Under the pieces are notes generated by a model that worked only from the letters and a program-made list of their open reading frames with translations, had not been told where the DNA came from and ran no database searches. DNA of 37,031 bases from Phycisphaerales bacterium. Its GTDB lineage: Bacteria; Planctomycetota; Phycisphaerae; Phycisphaerales; UBA1924. Each line of letters starts with the position of its first letter. The stretch's first letter is position 1. Position numbers and translations under genes: made by a program. The DNA lies in assembly GCA_013360675.1 (NCBI GenBank), contig JABWBB010000031.1:1-37031 (forward strand). Direction: 5' to 3'. Shown here piece by piece: positions 23,414-31,075 of the stretch.

Positions 23414-24367
23414 TTAGCGCCGCCGCCGACCCCCCGCAAGCCCAAACCCAACCAGCGCCAACCACGCCCCGGGCGAGGGCACCAGCCGCCCGTTCGCGTG
23501 GAGCGTCCACGTCGCATCGATCGACCCGCTGATCTCGCGCAGCATCAGGTTCAGGAGCACGTTCGCCGGCGCGTTGGGGTCCAGCGTGGGCAGCGCAAAG
23601 GGCGTCTCCGGCAGGGGCTGATCGATCGTCTGTGCAAACGACTGATCGATCGCCTGCACCGCCGAAACCGTTGCCGTCTCGCCCGTCAACGTCAGTCGCC
23701 CGCCCAACGCCAGCGGCGTGGGCGTTCCGGGCAGGTCGAACACGTTGCCCATCAGGCTCGCCGAGAGCGTCAGTTCCACCAGCGGCGTCACGATGAAGTC
23801 AAACTCATTGGGCCCGACCGGGATCAGCGTCCCCGCGCCGCCGCCCACCTGGCGGATCGACATCGCCGTCAGCGAGGCATTCCCCACCGGCAACGAGATC
23901 GGCACGCCCGGATAGATGAACGTCGGGTTGCGCGTGCGGAAGGTTTCGGTCTGCAGCGAGAGCGTCATCGGCAGCTCGATGGGCCCGTCGGCCAGCAGGT
24001 TCGTCAGCAGGCCCGCCATGTCGACCGACAACGCCTCGGTGTCCACGTTCAGCATGAAGCCGCCCGAGGAGCGAGCATCGAGCGGCCCGCTGATCTGCCC
24101 GCCCAGCGCCGCCGCCACCGGCACGTTCTCCGTCGGGCCAAACGTCCCGAACAGGCCCGGCTTGGTGCGCGTGCCCGTGGGGTTGGTCTCGGCGTTGTAG
24201 TTGCCGATCAGCGTGCCGTCGCTGGTCATCGCGGTCGAGAGCGTGCCCTGCAGGCGGCTGGTGGGCGTGTGGACCGTGAAGTCATAAAGACCCTGCCCCA
24301 GGGCCGCGCTGGTCATCGCGGCCATCACACCCAGCATTGCCACGGTTCGAGTTCCGATCGGTGCCAT
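23414..24367 (-). CDS. PEP-CTERM-type secreted protein
   Basis: A 317-residue exported protein. The signal peptide is about residues 1-24 (TVAMLGVMAAMTSAALGQ). The body is beta-rich, dominated by Thr/Gly/Leu strands, and has no catalytic motif I recognise. The C-terminus ends VPSPGAWLALVGFGLAGGRRRR, a variant PEP-CTERM sorting signal: VPSPGA, a hydrophobic helix and an Arg cluster. Such tails are recognised by exosortase, which removes them during export to the cell surface; no exosortase gene is in the window. AAGGAGA lies 8 bases before ATG 24367. It converges on tRNA-Cys. Confidence 0.85.
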   Translation of the reverse strand: MAPIGTRTVAMLGVMAAMTSAALGQGLYDFTVHTPTSRLQGTLSTAMTSDGTLIGNYNAETNPTGTRTKPGLFGTFGPTENVPVAAALGGQISGPLDARSSGGFMLNVDTEALSVDMAGLLTNLLADGPIELPMTLSLQTETFRTRNPTFIYPGVPISLPVGNASLTAMSIRQVGGGAGTLIPVGPNEFDFIVTPLVELTLSASLMGNVFDLPGTPTPLALGGRLTLTGETATVSAVQAIDQSFAQTIDQPLPETPFALPTLDPNAPANVLLNLMLREISGSIDATWTLHANGRLVPSPGAWLALVGFGLAGGRRRR

Positions 24368-24525
24368 CGAGTCATCTCCTTATCCGGTCGTTCACCATGC
24401 CACACGCCGCCGTGCGTGACGCCCCGAGCGATTGCGATTGCGAAAAAGAACCTCGGCCAAGGGCTTATCGGGCCATGTCATCGCTCGTTGGGCTGGCGGA
24501 TCAGGCACGTACGGGGTTTGCCCTG

Positions 24526-24531
24526 TACGAT
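24526..24531 (+). promoter_or_regulatory. -10-like TAnnnT before moxR
   Basis: TACGAT ends 8 bases before ATG 24540; the gap is CCCCCCGG, so there is no Shine-Dalgarno. Confidence 0.5.
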
Positions 24532-24539
24532 CCCCCCGG

Positions 24540-25556
24540 ATGCCACCCCCCACGACGCAAGACCTTCTCGAAGCCGCACGCCAGTTCCGCGATGACTTCA
24601 CGGGCGTGCGCGACCAGGTCGCCACGGTGATGGTGGGGCAGGCGGGCGTGGTCGAGGCGGTGCTGACCTGTCTCTTCGTGGGGGGGCATTGCCTGCTCGA
24701 GGGCGTCCCGGGGATCGGCAAGACTCTCCTCGTGCGCACCCTGTCTCGGGCGACGAGCCTCGAATTCTCCCGCATCCAGTTCACCCCCGACCTCATGCCC
24801 GCGGACATCTCGGGCACCACGATCGTGACCGAGGAAGAAACCCCCGCCGGCCCGCGCCGCGCGTTCCGCTTCCAGCAGGGCCCGGTCTTTACCCAGATCC
24901 TCCTCGCCGACGAGATCAACCGCGCAACTCCCAAGACCCAGAGCGCCCTGCTCGAGGCCATGCAGGAGCGCGGCGTGACGGTCGGCGGGGTCACGCACCC
25001 GCTGCCCGATCCCTTCCTGGTCCTGGCCACGCAGAACCCCATTGAGCAGGAGGGCACCTACCCCCTGCCCGAGGCGCAACTCGACCGCTTCTTCTTCAAG
25101 GTGCTGGTGGGCACGCCCTCGCGCGAGGAACTCAATGAGATCCTTGTGCGCACGACGGCGGGCGCGCAGCCCCAGCCCGCGCCCGTGCTTGATGCGCCGC
25201 GCATCCTCGCGCATCAGCGCCTGGTACGCGAGGTCGCCATCGCTCCGCACGTGCAGGATTACGCCGTTCGCTTGACCCTCGCCACGCACCCCGACCAGGC
25301 GCAGGCCTCGCCGATGGTGAAGTCGTACGTGCGTCTGGGAGCCTCGCCCCGCGCGGCCCAGGCGCTGGTGCTCGCGGGCAAGTGCCGCGCCTTGCTCGAC
25401 GCCCGCGCCGCCGTCTCGACCGACGACATCCGCGCCGCGGCGTTGGCCGCCCTGCGCCATCGTCTGATCCTGAACTTCGAGGCCAGCGCCGAGGGGATCA
25501 CGCCCGACGCGATCCTCGAAAACCTGGTCACGACCCTGCCGCTGGAGGCCCCATGA
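24540..25556 (+). CDS. MoxR-family AAA+ ATPase
   Basis: A 338-residue MoxR-type AAA+ ATPase, a chaperone-like family that assembles or activates metal-dependent or VWA-containing complexes. Walker A is GVPGIGKT (55-62), Walker B is LLADEINRA (121-129), sensor 1 is in LATQNPIEQEGTYPLPEAQLDRF, and the C-terminal lid has YVRLGASPRAAQALV. ATG 24540 is chosen because upstream codons overlap nothing conserved and TACGAT lies 8 bases before it; the longer frame to 24432 has an Arg/Lys-rich, non-family head. The next gene overlaps by 4 bases (ATGA) and is a lipoprotein rather than the usual DUF58/VWA partner. Confidence 0.95.
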   Translation: MPPPTTQDLLEAARQFRDDFTGVRDQVATVMVGQAGVVEAVLTCLFVGGHCLLEGVPGIGKTLLVRTLSRATSLEFSRIQFTPDLMPADISGTTIVTEEETPAGPRRAFRFQQGPVFTQILLADEINRATPKTQSALLEAMQERGVTVGGVTHPLPDPFLVLATQNPIEQEGTYPLPEAQLDRFFFKVLVGTPSREELNEILVRTTAGAQPQPAPVLDAPRILAHQRLVREVAIAPHVQDYAVRLTLATHPDQAQASPMVKSYVRLGASPRAAQALVLAGKCRALLDARAAVSTDDIRAAALAALRHRLILNFEASAEGITPDAILENLVTTLPLEAP

Positions 25557-27316
25557 TCCGCGCTGCCGTTCGTGCTTCTGGGGCATCCATGGCCGCGGCC
25601 ATCATCGCCAGCGTGCTGCTCGCGGGCTGCGCGTCATCAGAGCCATCGTCCACGCAGGAACGTCCCAGCACGCCCGTGCGCACCGAAGCGCGTCGCATCG
25701 ACGCGGTCACCGGCAACCTGCTGGTCGTGCCGCTCGACGCGGTGCCCCTGCGCGAGATCGATACCTCGATGGCCGTGCGCCTCGACGACGGGCGCATCAT
25801 CCCGTCGCGCCTCTGCCGCATCGGCGTGAGCATCCCGCGCCCGGGCCCGGCCGATTCGCTCCCCATGGGCTGGCTCCCTCCCGTGGGCGTCTGGACCGCC
25901 CTCGATCTGGCCCCCGCCAATGCCCAACTTGTCGGGGGCACCGCCGTCGTCGCGATCGATCCGCCCCTCGACGCCGTCGGCCAGGCGATCTGGATCGGCG
26001 GCATACGGCACAGCGTGAACTGGCTGCCCGCGACCGCCGCCCTGGTGCGCACGGAATCGGGCGATGGGCCATGGGCCCCTGTAGTGCCCGAGCCGTCGGG
26101 CGCGCTGCTCGACGCCGCCGCCCCCGAAGCCCTCACGCCGCTGGGTCGCTGGCGCTACCGGTTGCTGGTCGATGGTCTGCGTCCCCGCGGCGCCAGCGAA
26201 CCCGAAGCCGCCCACGCGCCACGCCCGTTTGCCGATCCGGTGATCGAGGCCCTCGCCCGGCAGAACGAAGACCGCTGGCGCGTGGCGCTGGCCTGGCTCT
26301 GGGCCGCCGATCCCGAACTGTGCCAGCGGGTGAAGCGTCGGCTGGCGGCGGTGGTGGACTTTGGCCAGGGCGCGGTCTCACCCGTCTGGCCTACCGACCA
26401 CGCCTCGTTGGACCGATTGCTCGGAGATCTGCTCGACCCGACGTTGACGCCCGCGCGTCGCGCCCAGCACGCCGAGTTGTGGCTCGATGACCAACCCAGG
26501 GGCGCCGCGTGGATCATCGATGAGGGGGGCATCCCCAGCGACGGGGGCGCCCGCATCGTCAGCGTGGGCGTCGCCAACCTGATCGAACGCGAGACTCTCT
26601 GCTGGGTGCAACTCCCCGATGCGGGGGCGCCCGACCTGCGCCCGCTGCGCCCTTTCGCGTCGACCCAGCTTCTCGCCGCCGTCCCCGCGAAGGTCACCAC
26701 CATCGAGGTCCGCGTCGGAGGCTTCTCGGCGCGGCTTCCGATCCATGCGGGTGCGATCCCCGCTATCCCGCCGGGTGTGGCGGCGGGTCCGCTGATGGAA
26801 GATCTCTCCATGCGGCCCTGGCTGTCGGGCGAGGTCACGCTCCCCAAGATCGAGTGGACGACATCGGCGATGCTGCACCGCCCGCCGCCCAGGTCGGCGG
26901 AGACATCCACCGCCGCATGGGAACTCTTCGTCGAATGCCGTCTGATCCCGGGCGTGGGCACGCTCGAGCGAGAGAGCGTCCGCGTGTATCTCGGGCCGCG
27001 TTCGCAGCCGACGCGCGTGCTGCGCGTCGGGATCAACGGCGAGGTGACGACCGAGCACCCCTCGCACGAGGCGGGCATCCCCGCCGATCGTGTGAACGTC
27101 GCGCGTCACGCGGGGGGCTGGTCCTTCCGCCTTCCCCTGCCGGGCTATGCCATCGAGCCCGACTCGACCCTGCGCCTGGCGGTGACGCGCACCGATGCGC
27201 TGGGGCGTCGCAGCGCATGGCCCCGCGCGATGCTGCCGTGGCAGACCGAACCCGCCCGTGCGATGATCGACACGGGCGCGTGGGGCACGCGGTCGTCCGC
27301 GCCCAGCGTGCGCTAG
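25553..27316 (+). CDS. large lipoprotein coupled to MoxR
   Basis: A 587-residue predicted lipoprotein. Residues 1-26 form a lipoprotein signal ending in the lipobox LLAGCASS, with Cys at the +1 position. The mature part is alpha/beta mixed, with Pro/Arg-rich segments and several Trp motifs (for example VALAWLWAADPEL and WELFVECRLIPGVG), and I recognise no domain. The ATG overlaps the moxR stop (ATGA), so translation is coupled and the protein is probably a client or partner of the ATPase in the same pathway. Upstream frame extension to 25382 lies wholly inside moxR and is rejected. Its stop shares the CTAG at 27313-27316 with the opposite-strand gene. Confidence 0.83.
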   Translation: MIRAAVRASGASMAAAIIASVLLAGCASSEPSSTQERPSTPVRTEARRIDAVTGNLLVVPLDAVPLREIDTSMAVRLDDGRIIPSRLCRIGVSIPRPGPADSLPMGWLPPVGVWTALDLAPANAQLVGGTAVVAIDPPLDAVGQAIWIGGIRHSVNWLPATAALVRTESGDGPWAPVVPEPSGALLDAAAPEALTPLGRWRYRLLVDGLRPRGASEPEAAHAPRPFADPVIEALARQNEDRWRVALAWLWAADPELCQRVKRRLAAVVDFGQGAVSPVWPTDHASLDRLLGDLLDPTLTPARRAQHAELWLDDQPRGAAWIIDEGGIPSDGGARIVSVGVANLIERETLCWVQLPDAGAPDLRPLRPFASTQLLAAVPAKVTTIEVRVGGFSARLPIHAGAIPAIPPGVAAGPLMEDLSMRPWLSGEVTLPKIEWTTSAMLHRPPPRSAETSTAAWELFVECRLIPGVGTLERESVRVYLGPRSQPTRVLRVGINGEVTTEHPSHEAGIPADRVNVARHAGGWSFRLPLPGYAIEPDSTLRLAVTRTDALGRRSAWPRAMLPWQTEPARAMIDTGAWGTRSSAPSVR

Positions 27317-27585
27317 TAATCGCGACGGCGGGAGTTCTGGTCACCCAGGATCGCGCCGCCCGCGCCGCCGATCAGTGCGCCCGCTGCGGCACCCTTGCCC
27401 ATATCGCCGCTCAGGCTGCCCAGGCCCATGCCCACGAGCGCGCCCAAGGCCGCGCCCGAGAAGGCCCCCTCGCCGGCGTTGTTGCACCCCGCCGAGAGGG
27501 TGAGCATGGGGAGGCTTGCCGCACAGGCGAGCACCAGCCGCCAGCCGCGAGAGTTCTGCTTGCCCTGAAGTGCTGTGTTCAACAT
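27313..27585 (-). CDS. glycine-zipper lipoprotein
   Basis: A 90-residue small lipoprotein. The signal ends in the lipobox LTLSAGC; the mature region is a glycine-zipper helix pair (GAFSGAALGALVGMGLGSLSG and GKGAAAGALIGGAGGAILGD) with a short RRRDY tail, as in YMGG/SlyB-like or OmpA-associated proteins that insert into the outer membrane. ATG 27585 is fixed by AAGGAG 8 bases upstream; the longer frame to 27660 adds a polar head before the signal and is rejected. The UAG stop overlaps the MoxR-lipoprotein stop on the other strand (palindromic CTAG). Confidence 0.88.
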   Translation of the reverse strand: MLNTALQGKQNSRGWRLVLACAASLPMLTLSAGCNNAGEGAFSGAALGALVGMGLGSLSGDMGKGAAAGALIGGAGGAILGDQNSRRRDY

Positions 27586-27646
27586 GGCGTGACTCCTTGG
27601 CATGCGACCGGCCGTTTCCACCGCAGGCCGATCGTCATTCTGCCAT

Positions 27647-27652
27647 ATGCTA
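27647..27652 (-). promoter_or_regulatory. -10-like TAnnnT before glycine-zipper lipoprotein gene
   Basis: TAGCAT on the minus strand, 61 bases before ATG 27585, in a locally AT-rich stretch; the gene has AAGGAG. Confidence 0.35.
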
Positions 27653-27754
27653 GGATTCACTTACAAGCGAAATAGTTCCCGAATCCGCGCGTAGACAACG
27701 ACTTTGGTCGCAAGTCTGGATTGTGTTAGGTATTCGGCCGATACGCAAGGAGGC

Positions 27755-28462
27755 TCAGTTCCAGCTGACGCCCTTGGGCCAGCGTTCGGGGTGCTGGTGT
27801 AGGGCCTTGCGAATCACCTCGCCCAGACCGTCGAGTTCGCGGGTCACGATCTCGGCGCGGATGTTGACGTCGGCCTCGGCCAGCAGCGAGTAACGCGTCT
27901 CGGGGGCGGCAATCATCGAGAAGCCCAGCACCTCGATCAGGATCTGTGTGGGGATTTCCTCGTCGCGCAGGTGCTGCACCAGGGTCTGCGCATTGGCCAG
28001 GTGCTCGAGGGGCCCGTGGCTGAGCATGGTCTCGAGCCGCCCGCGAACATCCGCCAGGGTCGATGGATCCGGCTCCTCCAGGCCCACGGGTTCGAGCATC
28101 ACCTCGCGGTAGAGACGCCCCTCGGCGGGCGGGACCTCGCTGATGATCGATGCGCGGCAGACCCCGTGCAGCGCGATGTTGTAGCGACCCTCGTCGAGCT
28201 TCTGATGGTGCACGATCTGCCCCACGCACACCGCTGGCCGCACCGCCGGCCGCCCGTGATACTGCTGCTTCCATCCCACCCCGTGGAAGACGCCCACGGC
28301 GATCTGGCCCGCGCTGTCGAGCGCGTGCTCGATCATCTGGATGTAGCGCGGCTCGAAGATGTGCAGCGGGGCCACCTGCTGGGGCAGCAGCACGGGCGAG
28401 TCGAGCGCGAAGAGCGGCATGGGCCGCCCAAAGTGCACCTGAATCGAGGTTTCTTCCGCCAT
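27755..28462 (-). CDS. Lon N-terminal (substrate-binding) domain protein
   Basis: A 235-residue stand-alone LON substrate-binding domain, without the AAA+ or protease parts of Lon. Family blocks are MPLFALDSPVLLPQQVAPLHIFEPRY, then RPAVCVGQIVHHQKLDEGRYNI and LHGVCRASI, followed by a helical C-terminal half including LRDEEIPTQILIEVLGFSM. Such proteins are widespread and their role is mostly unknown; they may act as adaptors for proteolysis. ATG 28462 is chosen because GGAG lies 7 bases before it and the 20-residue extension to 28522 is not family-like. TAGACT on the minus strand at 28497-28502 is a plausible -10. Confidence 0.9.
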   Translation of the reverse strand: MAEETSIQVHFGRPMPLFALDSPVLLPQQVAPLHIFEPRYIQMIEHALDSAGQIAVGVFHGVGWKQQYHGRPAVRPAVCVGQIVHHQKLDEGRYNIALHGVCRASIISEVPPAEGRLYREVMLEPVGLEEPDPSTLADVRGRLETMLSHGPLEHLANAQTLVQHLRDEEIPTQILIEVLGFSMIAAPETRYSLLAEADVNIRAEIVTRELDGLGEVIRKALHQHPERWPKGVSWN

Positions 28463-28496
28463 GTGTCGCTCCGTGTGCGTGTGCGCGACCGCCCAC

Positions 28497-28502
28497 AGTC
28501 TA
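28497..28502 (-). promoter_or_regulatory. -10-like TAnnnT before Lon-N-domain gene
   Basis: TAGACT on the minus strand, 34 bases before ATG 28462, which has GGAG. Confidence 0.4.
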
Positions 28503-28525
28503 GACCCGAACTCCACCGTCAAGGC

Positions 28526-30424
28526 CTAGCGGGCGTCGGGCGTGTTCAGGCTCATCCAGCGCAGCGTGCGCAGGGTCTCGCTCGTGCTGATGAGCGCCAG
28601 CGCCGCGGCCTCGGGGGCCAGGCGCTGATCCCACAGGCTGGCGCGCACGCCCCCCAGCGCGACGCTCGGATCGAGCGCGAGCGCGGCGGCGTCGTCGTCG
28701 ATGCAGAGTTGGCGCACAAAGCGAAGCGACGCCAGGGCGCGCGCCAGTTCACCCGCGCGGTCCTTCTCGTCGGTGAGACGCGGATCGCGGATCATCGTCG
28801 CCAGGAAACTCAGCGGTCGGGCCGTCTGCCACGTGGGCAGCAGCACACGTGAACTCGTGAAGACGATCCCGCCCACGAGGTCCGGGGCGTCGGGGCCCGC
28901 GTCGTCGTGCGTGAGCTGGTGGCGCCACGTCGCCTCACGCATCTCGCGCAGCGCCGCGGCTGCGGGCACCTGCTCGGCGGCGGCGATGATCTCGGCCCGC
29001 CCCAGCCAGGGCATGTGCGCGACGAGCATCTCGGGTTTGGTCTCGCGGTAAAGGCGACGCAGCGCATCCTCGGCCAGGCCGCGCTGGTGCGAGCCGGGTT
29101 CGGAGAGCGCGGTCATCATGTACACCACCAGCGGCTTGCACCGCTCGGTGCACGCGGGCGAGAAGCCCTTATCCATTGTGTAGATATCCGCCGTGGCCTT
29201 GAGGGCGCGGTCGGTGAGCGAGCCCAGTTCCGAGTCGTCGGCGTAGATGTCGCGCAGGACCATGACCAGGGCCACGCGGGTCGCCGCCGCCGTGCCCGGG
29301 TCGCGCATCGCTGCGTCACCCATCTGCGACAGACGCTGCATCAGGCGCAGCGCCGTCGCGCTGGCGTCCATCGCGGCGCCGGCGCGCCCGGGGATCGACT
29401 GCACCGTGCCGCTGAACTCCTTGAGTGCGATCGCCGCCAGCGCCAGGTCCAGCGGCGTGGTTTCGTCGGGTTCGGATTGACCCAGCAGGGGCCAGTAGAC
29501 ACCATCCACGCCCGGCCCGCCCGTGACGGGAGCGAGGCGTCCCAGGTGGTGGGCGATGATCTCGCCCATGGTGGCGATGGCGTCGGCGTCGAAGGTCGCG
29601 CCGTCCGTGATGCCGCCGGCGCGGAAGAGAAAGTGCGCGGGCGCGCCGGGTGCTTCCTGGGCCAGGTGCACGCTGATGAAACGGTAATACGCCGCCCCGT
29701 GACGCGAGGCGATCACCCCCGGCTGCCCCTCGCGGGTCATCGGCATGGCGAGGGTGGCATCGCCCGACGCGCGGGAAATCGCCGCGGCCAGAGCCTGCGC
29801 GGGCGTGTCGTTGGCCACCAGCATCGCCGAAGGGAACACGCACGCCACCCGGTCGCCAAACCGTGCCGCCACGCCATCCAGTCCCGGGCGCAGCGTCTGA
29901 TCCACCTCGGCGAACGAAAGAGGCGAGAAGGGGATCAGCGATCCGCCCAGTTCGATCTCGATCCGGGCGCGGGCGAAGGCCTCGCGACGGCGTTCGTCGG
30001 CGAGCGCGTCGTTGGGCAGATTGAGAAACGCCGAGGCCTCGGCCATCGCCGCCCGCGTGGCACGGAGCAGCGCATCACGATCGCTGGCGGCGTCGGTGCC
30101 ACGCCCCACGATCTGGGCATCGATCCGCAGCGTCACGCTCGCGATGCAGGCGGGGGCGTCCGGGGCCTGAGCGGGGGTCGTGCCCGAACGGACCCACGAC
30201 TCGACTAGCCCAAAGGCACGCATCGCCTCGTCGGGCGCGGGCGGCCGCACGTTCGGGGCGGCAGCACTGGCGGGGGCGTCGGGCAACGGGCTCTGCGCAC
30301 TCGCGTCCGAAAACGTGGTGGATATCGCGAGCAGGACCGAGAAGAACGCCCCGCCCATCACGCGGCGTGCGCCGGGTTTCAACCATGTTGCACGAACGCC
30401 ACACGCGTGGTTGACTGCACGCAT
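28526..30424 (-). CDS. large secreted protein of unknown function
   Basis: A 632-residue exported protein. ATG 30424 is chosen because GGGAGA lies about 9 bases before it and a signal peptide follows (VMGGAFFSVLLAISTTFSDASAQ). The longer frame to 30667 adds an unrelated head. The mature chain is Ala-rich and mostly helical, with an alpha/beta N-terminal region (about 60-260, including IASVTLRIDAQIVGRG) and long helical stretches with few motifs. A Cys pair lies in SPACTERCKPLVVYMM. No domain is recognised. It lies downstream of no same-strand gene within 100 bases, so it is probably a single transcript, divergent from the small ORF at 30534. Confidence 0.75.
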   Translation of the reverse strand: MRAVNHACGVRATWLKPGARRVMGGAFFSVLLAISTTFSDASAQSPLPDAPASAAAPNVRPPAPDEAMRAFGLVESWVRSGTTPAQAPDAPACIASVTLRIDAQIVGRGTDAASDRDALLRATRAAMAEASAFLNLPNDALADERRREAFARARIEIELGGSLIPFSPLSFAEVDQTLRPGLDGVAARFGDRVACVFPSAMLVANDTPAQALAAAISRASGDATLAMPMTREGQPGVIASRHGAAYYRFISVHLAQEAPGAPAHFLFRAGGITDGATFDADAIATMGEIIAHHLGRLAPVTGGPGVDGVYWPLLGQSEPDETTPLDLALAAIALKEFSGTVQSIPGRAGAAMDASATALRLMQRLSQMGDAAMRDPGTAAATRVALVMVLRDIYADDSELGSLTDRALKATADIYTMDKGFSPACTERCKPLVVYMMTALSEPGSHQRGLAEDALRRLYRETKPEMLVAHMPWLGRAEIIAAAEQVPAAAALREMREATWRHQLTHDDAGPDAPDLVGGIVFTSSRVLLPTWQTARPLSFLATMIRDPRLTDEKDRAGELARALASLRFVRQLCIDDDAAALALDPSVALGGVRASLWDQRLAPEAAALALISTSETLRTLRWMSLNTPDAR

Positions 30425-30480
30425 CAGCCCGTCTCTCCCGGCATGGGTCCGGGTGGTCCAAGGGCTCTGGCACGCCCGTT

Positions 30481-30494
30481 GCCCTGTGTAGGGC
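30481..30494. promoter_or_regulatory. 14-bp perfect palindromic arm pair, possible operator
   Basis: GCCCTGTGTAGGGC: 5-base arms GCCCT/AGGGC around GTGT, in the divergent intergenic region between the secreted protein gene (minus, start 30424) and the small ORF (plus, start 30534). It could be a repressor site or a small hairpin. The short arms make it weak evidence on its own. Confidence 0.3.
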
Positions 30495-30533
30495 ACATTC
30501 CGAGTTTTCACAACTGAAAGAATCGAGGTCATC

Positions 30534-30614
30534 ATGAAAGCCATCCTCAACATCAGCAGCATGCACCGCAAGGTGGCCCTTCTCTGCCTGCTCAGCTTCC
30601 TCGCGATGTGCTGA
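30534..30614 (+). CDS. possible 26-residue hydrophobic peptide
   Basis: ATG 30534 to TGA 30612-30614, 26 codons. The first half is polar (MKAILNISSMHRK) and the second a short hydrophobic helix (VALLCLLSFLAMC), like a small membrane peptide or truncated signal/lipoprotein. GAGGT lies 5 bases before the ATG. It sits alone in a 267-base intergenic region and shares its upstream region with the divergent secreted-protein gene. AT-rich bases precede it (TTTTCACAACTGAAAG), unlike the surrounding GC-rich DNA, which supports a promoter there. I recognise no homologue; a chance ORF cannot be excluded. Confidence 0.4.
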   Translation: MKAILNISSMHRKVALLCLLSFLAMC

Positions 30615-30679
30615 TAGGCTACGCCGCGGGGGGCTGCCGGGTTCCCGGCCCGCCCGCCCTGGCCCACGCAAAGCCCCGG

Positions 30680-30685
30680 TAGACT
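30680..30685 (+). promoter_or_regulatory. -10-like TAnnnT before small membrane protein gene
   Basis: TAGACT ends 6 bases before ATG 30692; no Shine-Dalgarno. Confidence 0.5.
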
Positions 30686-30691
30686 CGGCGC

Positions 30692-31075
30692 ATGACCCCG
30701 CCGAACCCGGACACCCAGATTCCGCCGAGCCAGACCACGCCCGGTTCAGATCCGCTGAAGGAGTATCACCTCATCAGCGAGACGGTGGGCGGTATTCCGT
30801 CGCTCCGCGCCAAGGACAACCTCGCCCAGGCCATCGCGGTCGGCGCGGGCATCGTGCTCGGGGCGGTGGTGGGCGTGATCGTCTCGCTCATGGTTGACTG
30901 GGGCATTCCGCCCATCTGGGGTGCCGCGGCCGGCGCGTTCGCGGGCCTGGTCCTCGCAACATTCCTGAGCGGGTTCGTGCTGATGATCCTGGGCTGGGTG
31001 CGTCACCTGCCGTCCCGTCATTCGCCGGGAGGAATGGACACCCGCACGCCGCCTACGCCGCCACCACCCGGCTGA
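30692..31075 (+). CDS. small two-helix membrane protein
   Basis: A 127-residue protein. A polar, Pro/Thr-rich N-terminus (about 1-40) is followed by two hydrophobic helices rich in Gly/Ala/Val (about 46-68, AIAVGAGIVLGAVVGVIVSLM; and 72-102, IWGAAAGAFAGLVLATFLSGF), with a Pro/Thr-rich tail. The small-residue-rich helices resemble glycine-zipper membrane proteins. No family is recognised. ATG 30692 follows TAGACT by 6 bases without a Shine-Dalgarno. Its 3' end overlaps the convergent phosphatase gene by 23 bases. Confidence 0.8.
   Translation: MTPPNPDTQIPPSQTTPGSDPLKEYHLISETVGGIPSLRAKDNLAQAIAVGAGIVLGAVVGVIVSLMVDWGIPPIWGAAAGAFAGLVLATFLSGFVLMILGWVRHLPSRHSPGGMDTRTPPTPPPPG

Noticed and set aside
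23060..24595. 511-residue plus-strand ORF spanning the tRNA-Cys gene
   Set aside because: It reads through a clear tRNA and opposite to a gene with signal peptide and PEP-CTERM tail.
28907..30208. 433-residue plus-strand ORF inside the large secreted protein gene
   Set aside because: Arg/His/Gly-rich shadow; the minus-strand frame has a signal peptide and Shine-Dalgarno.
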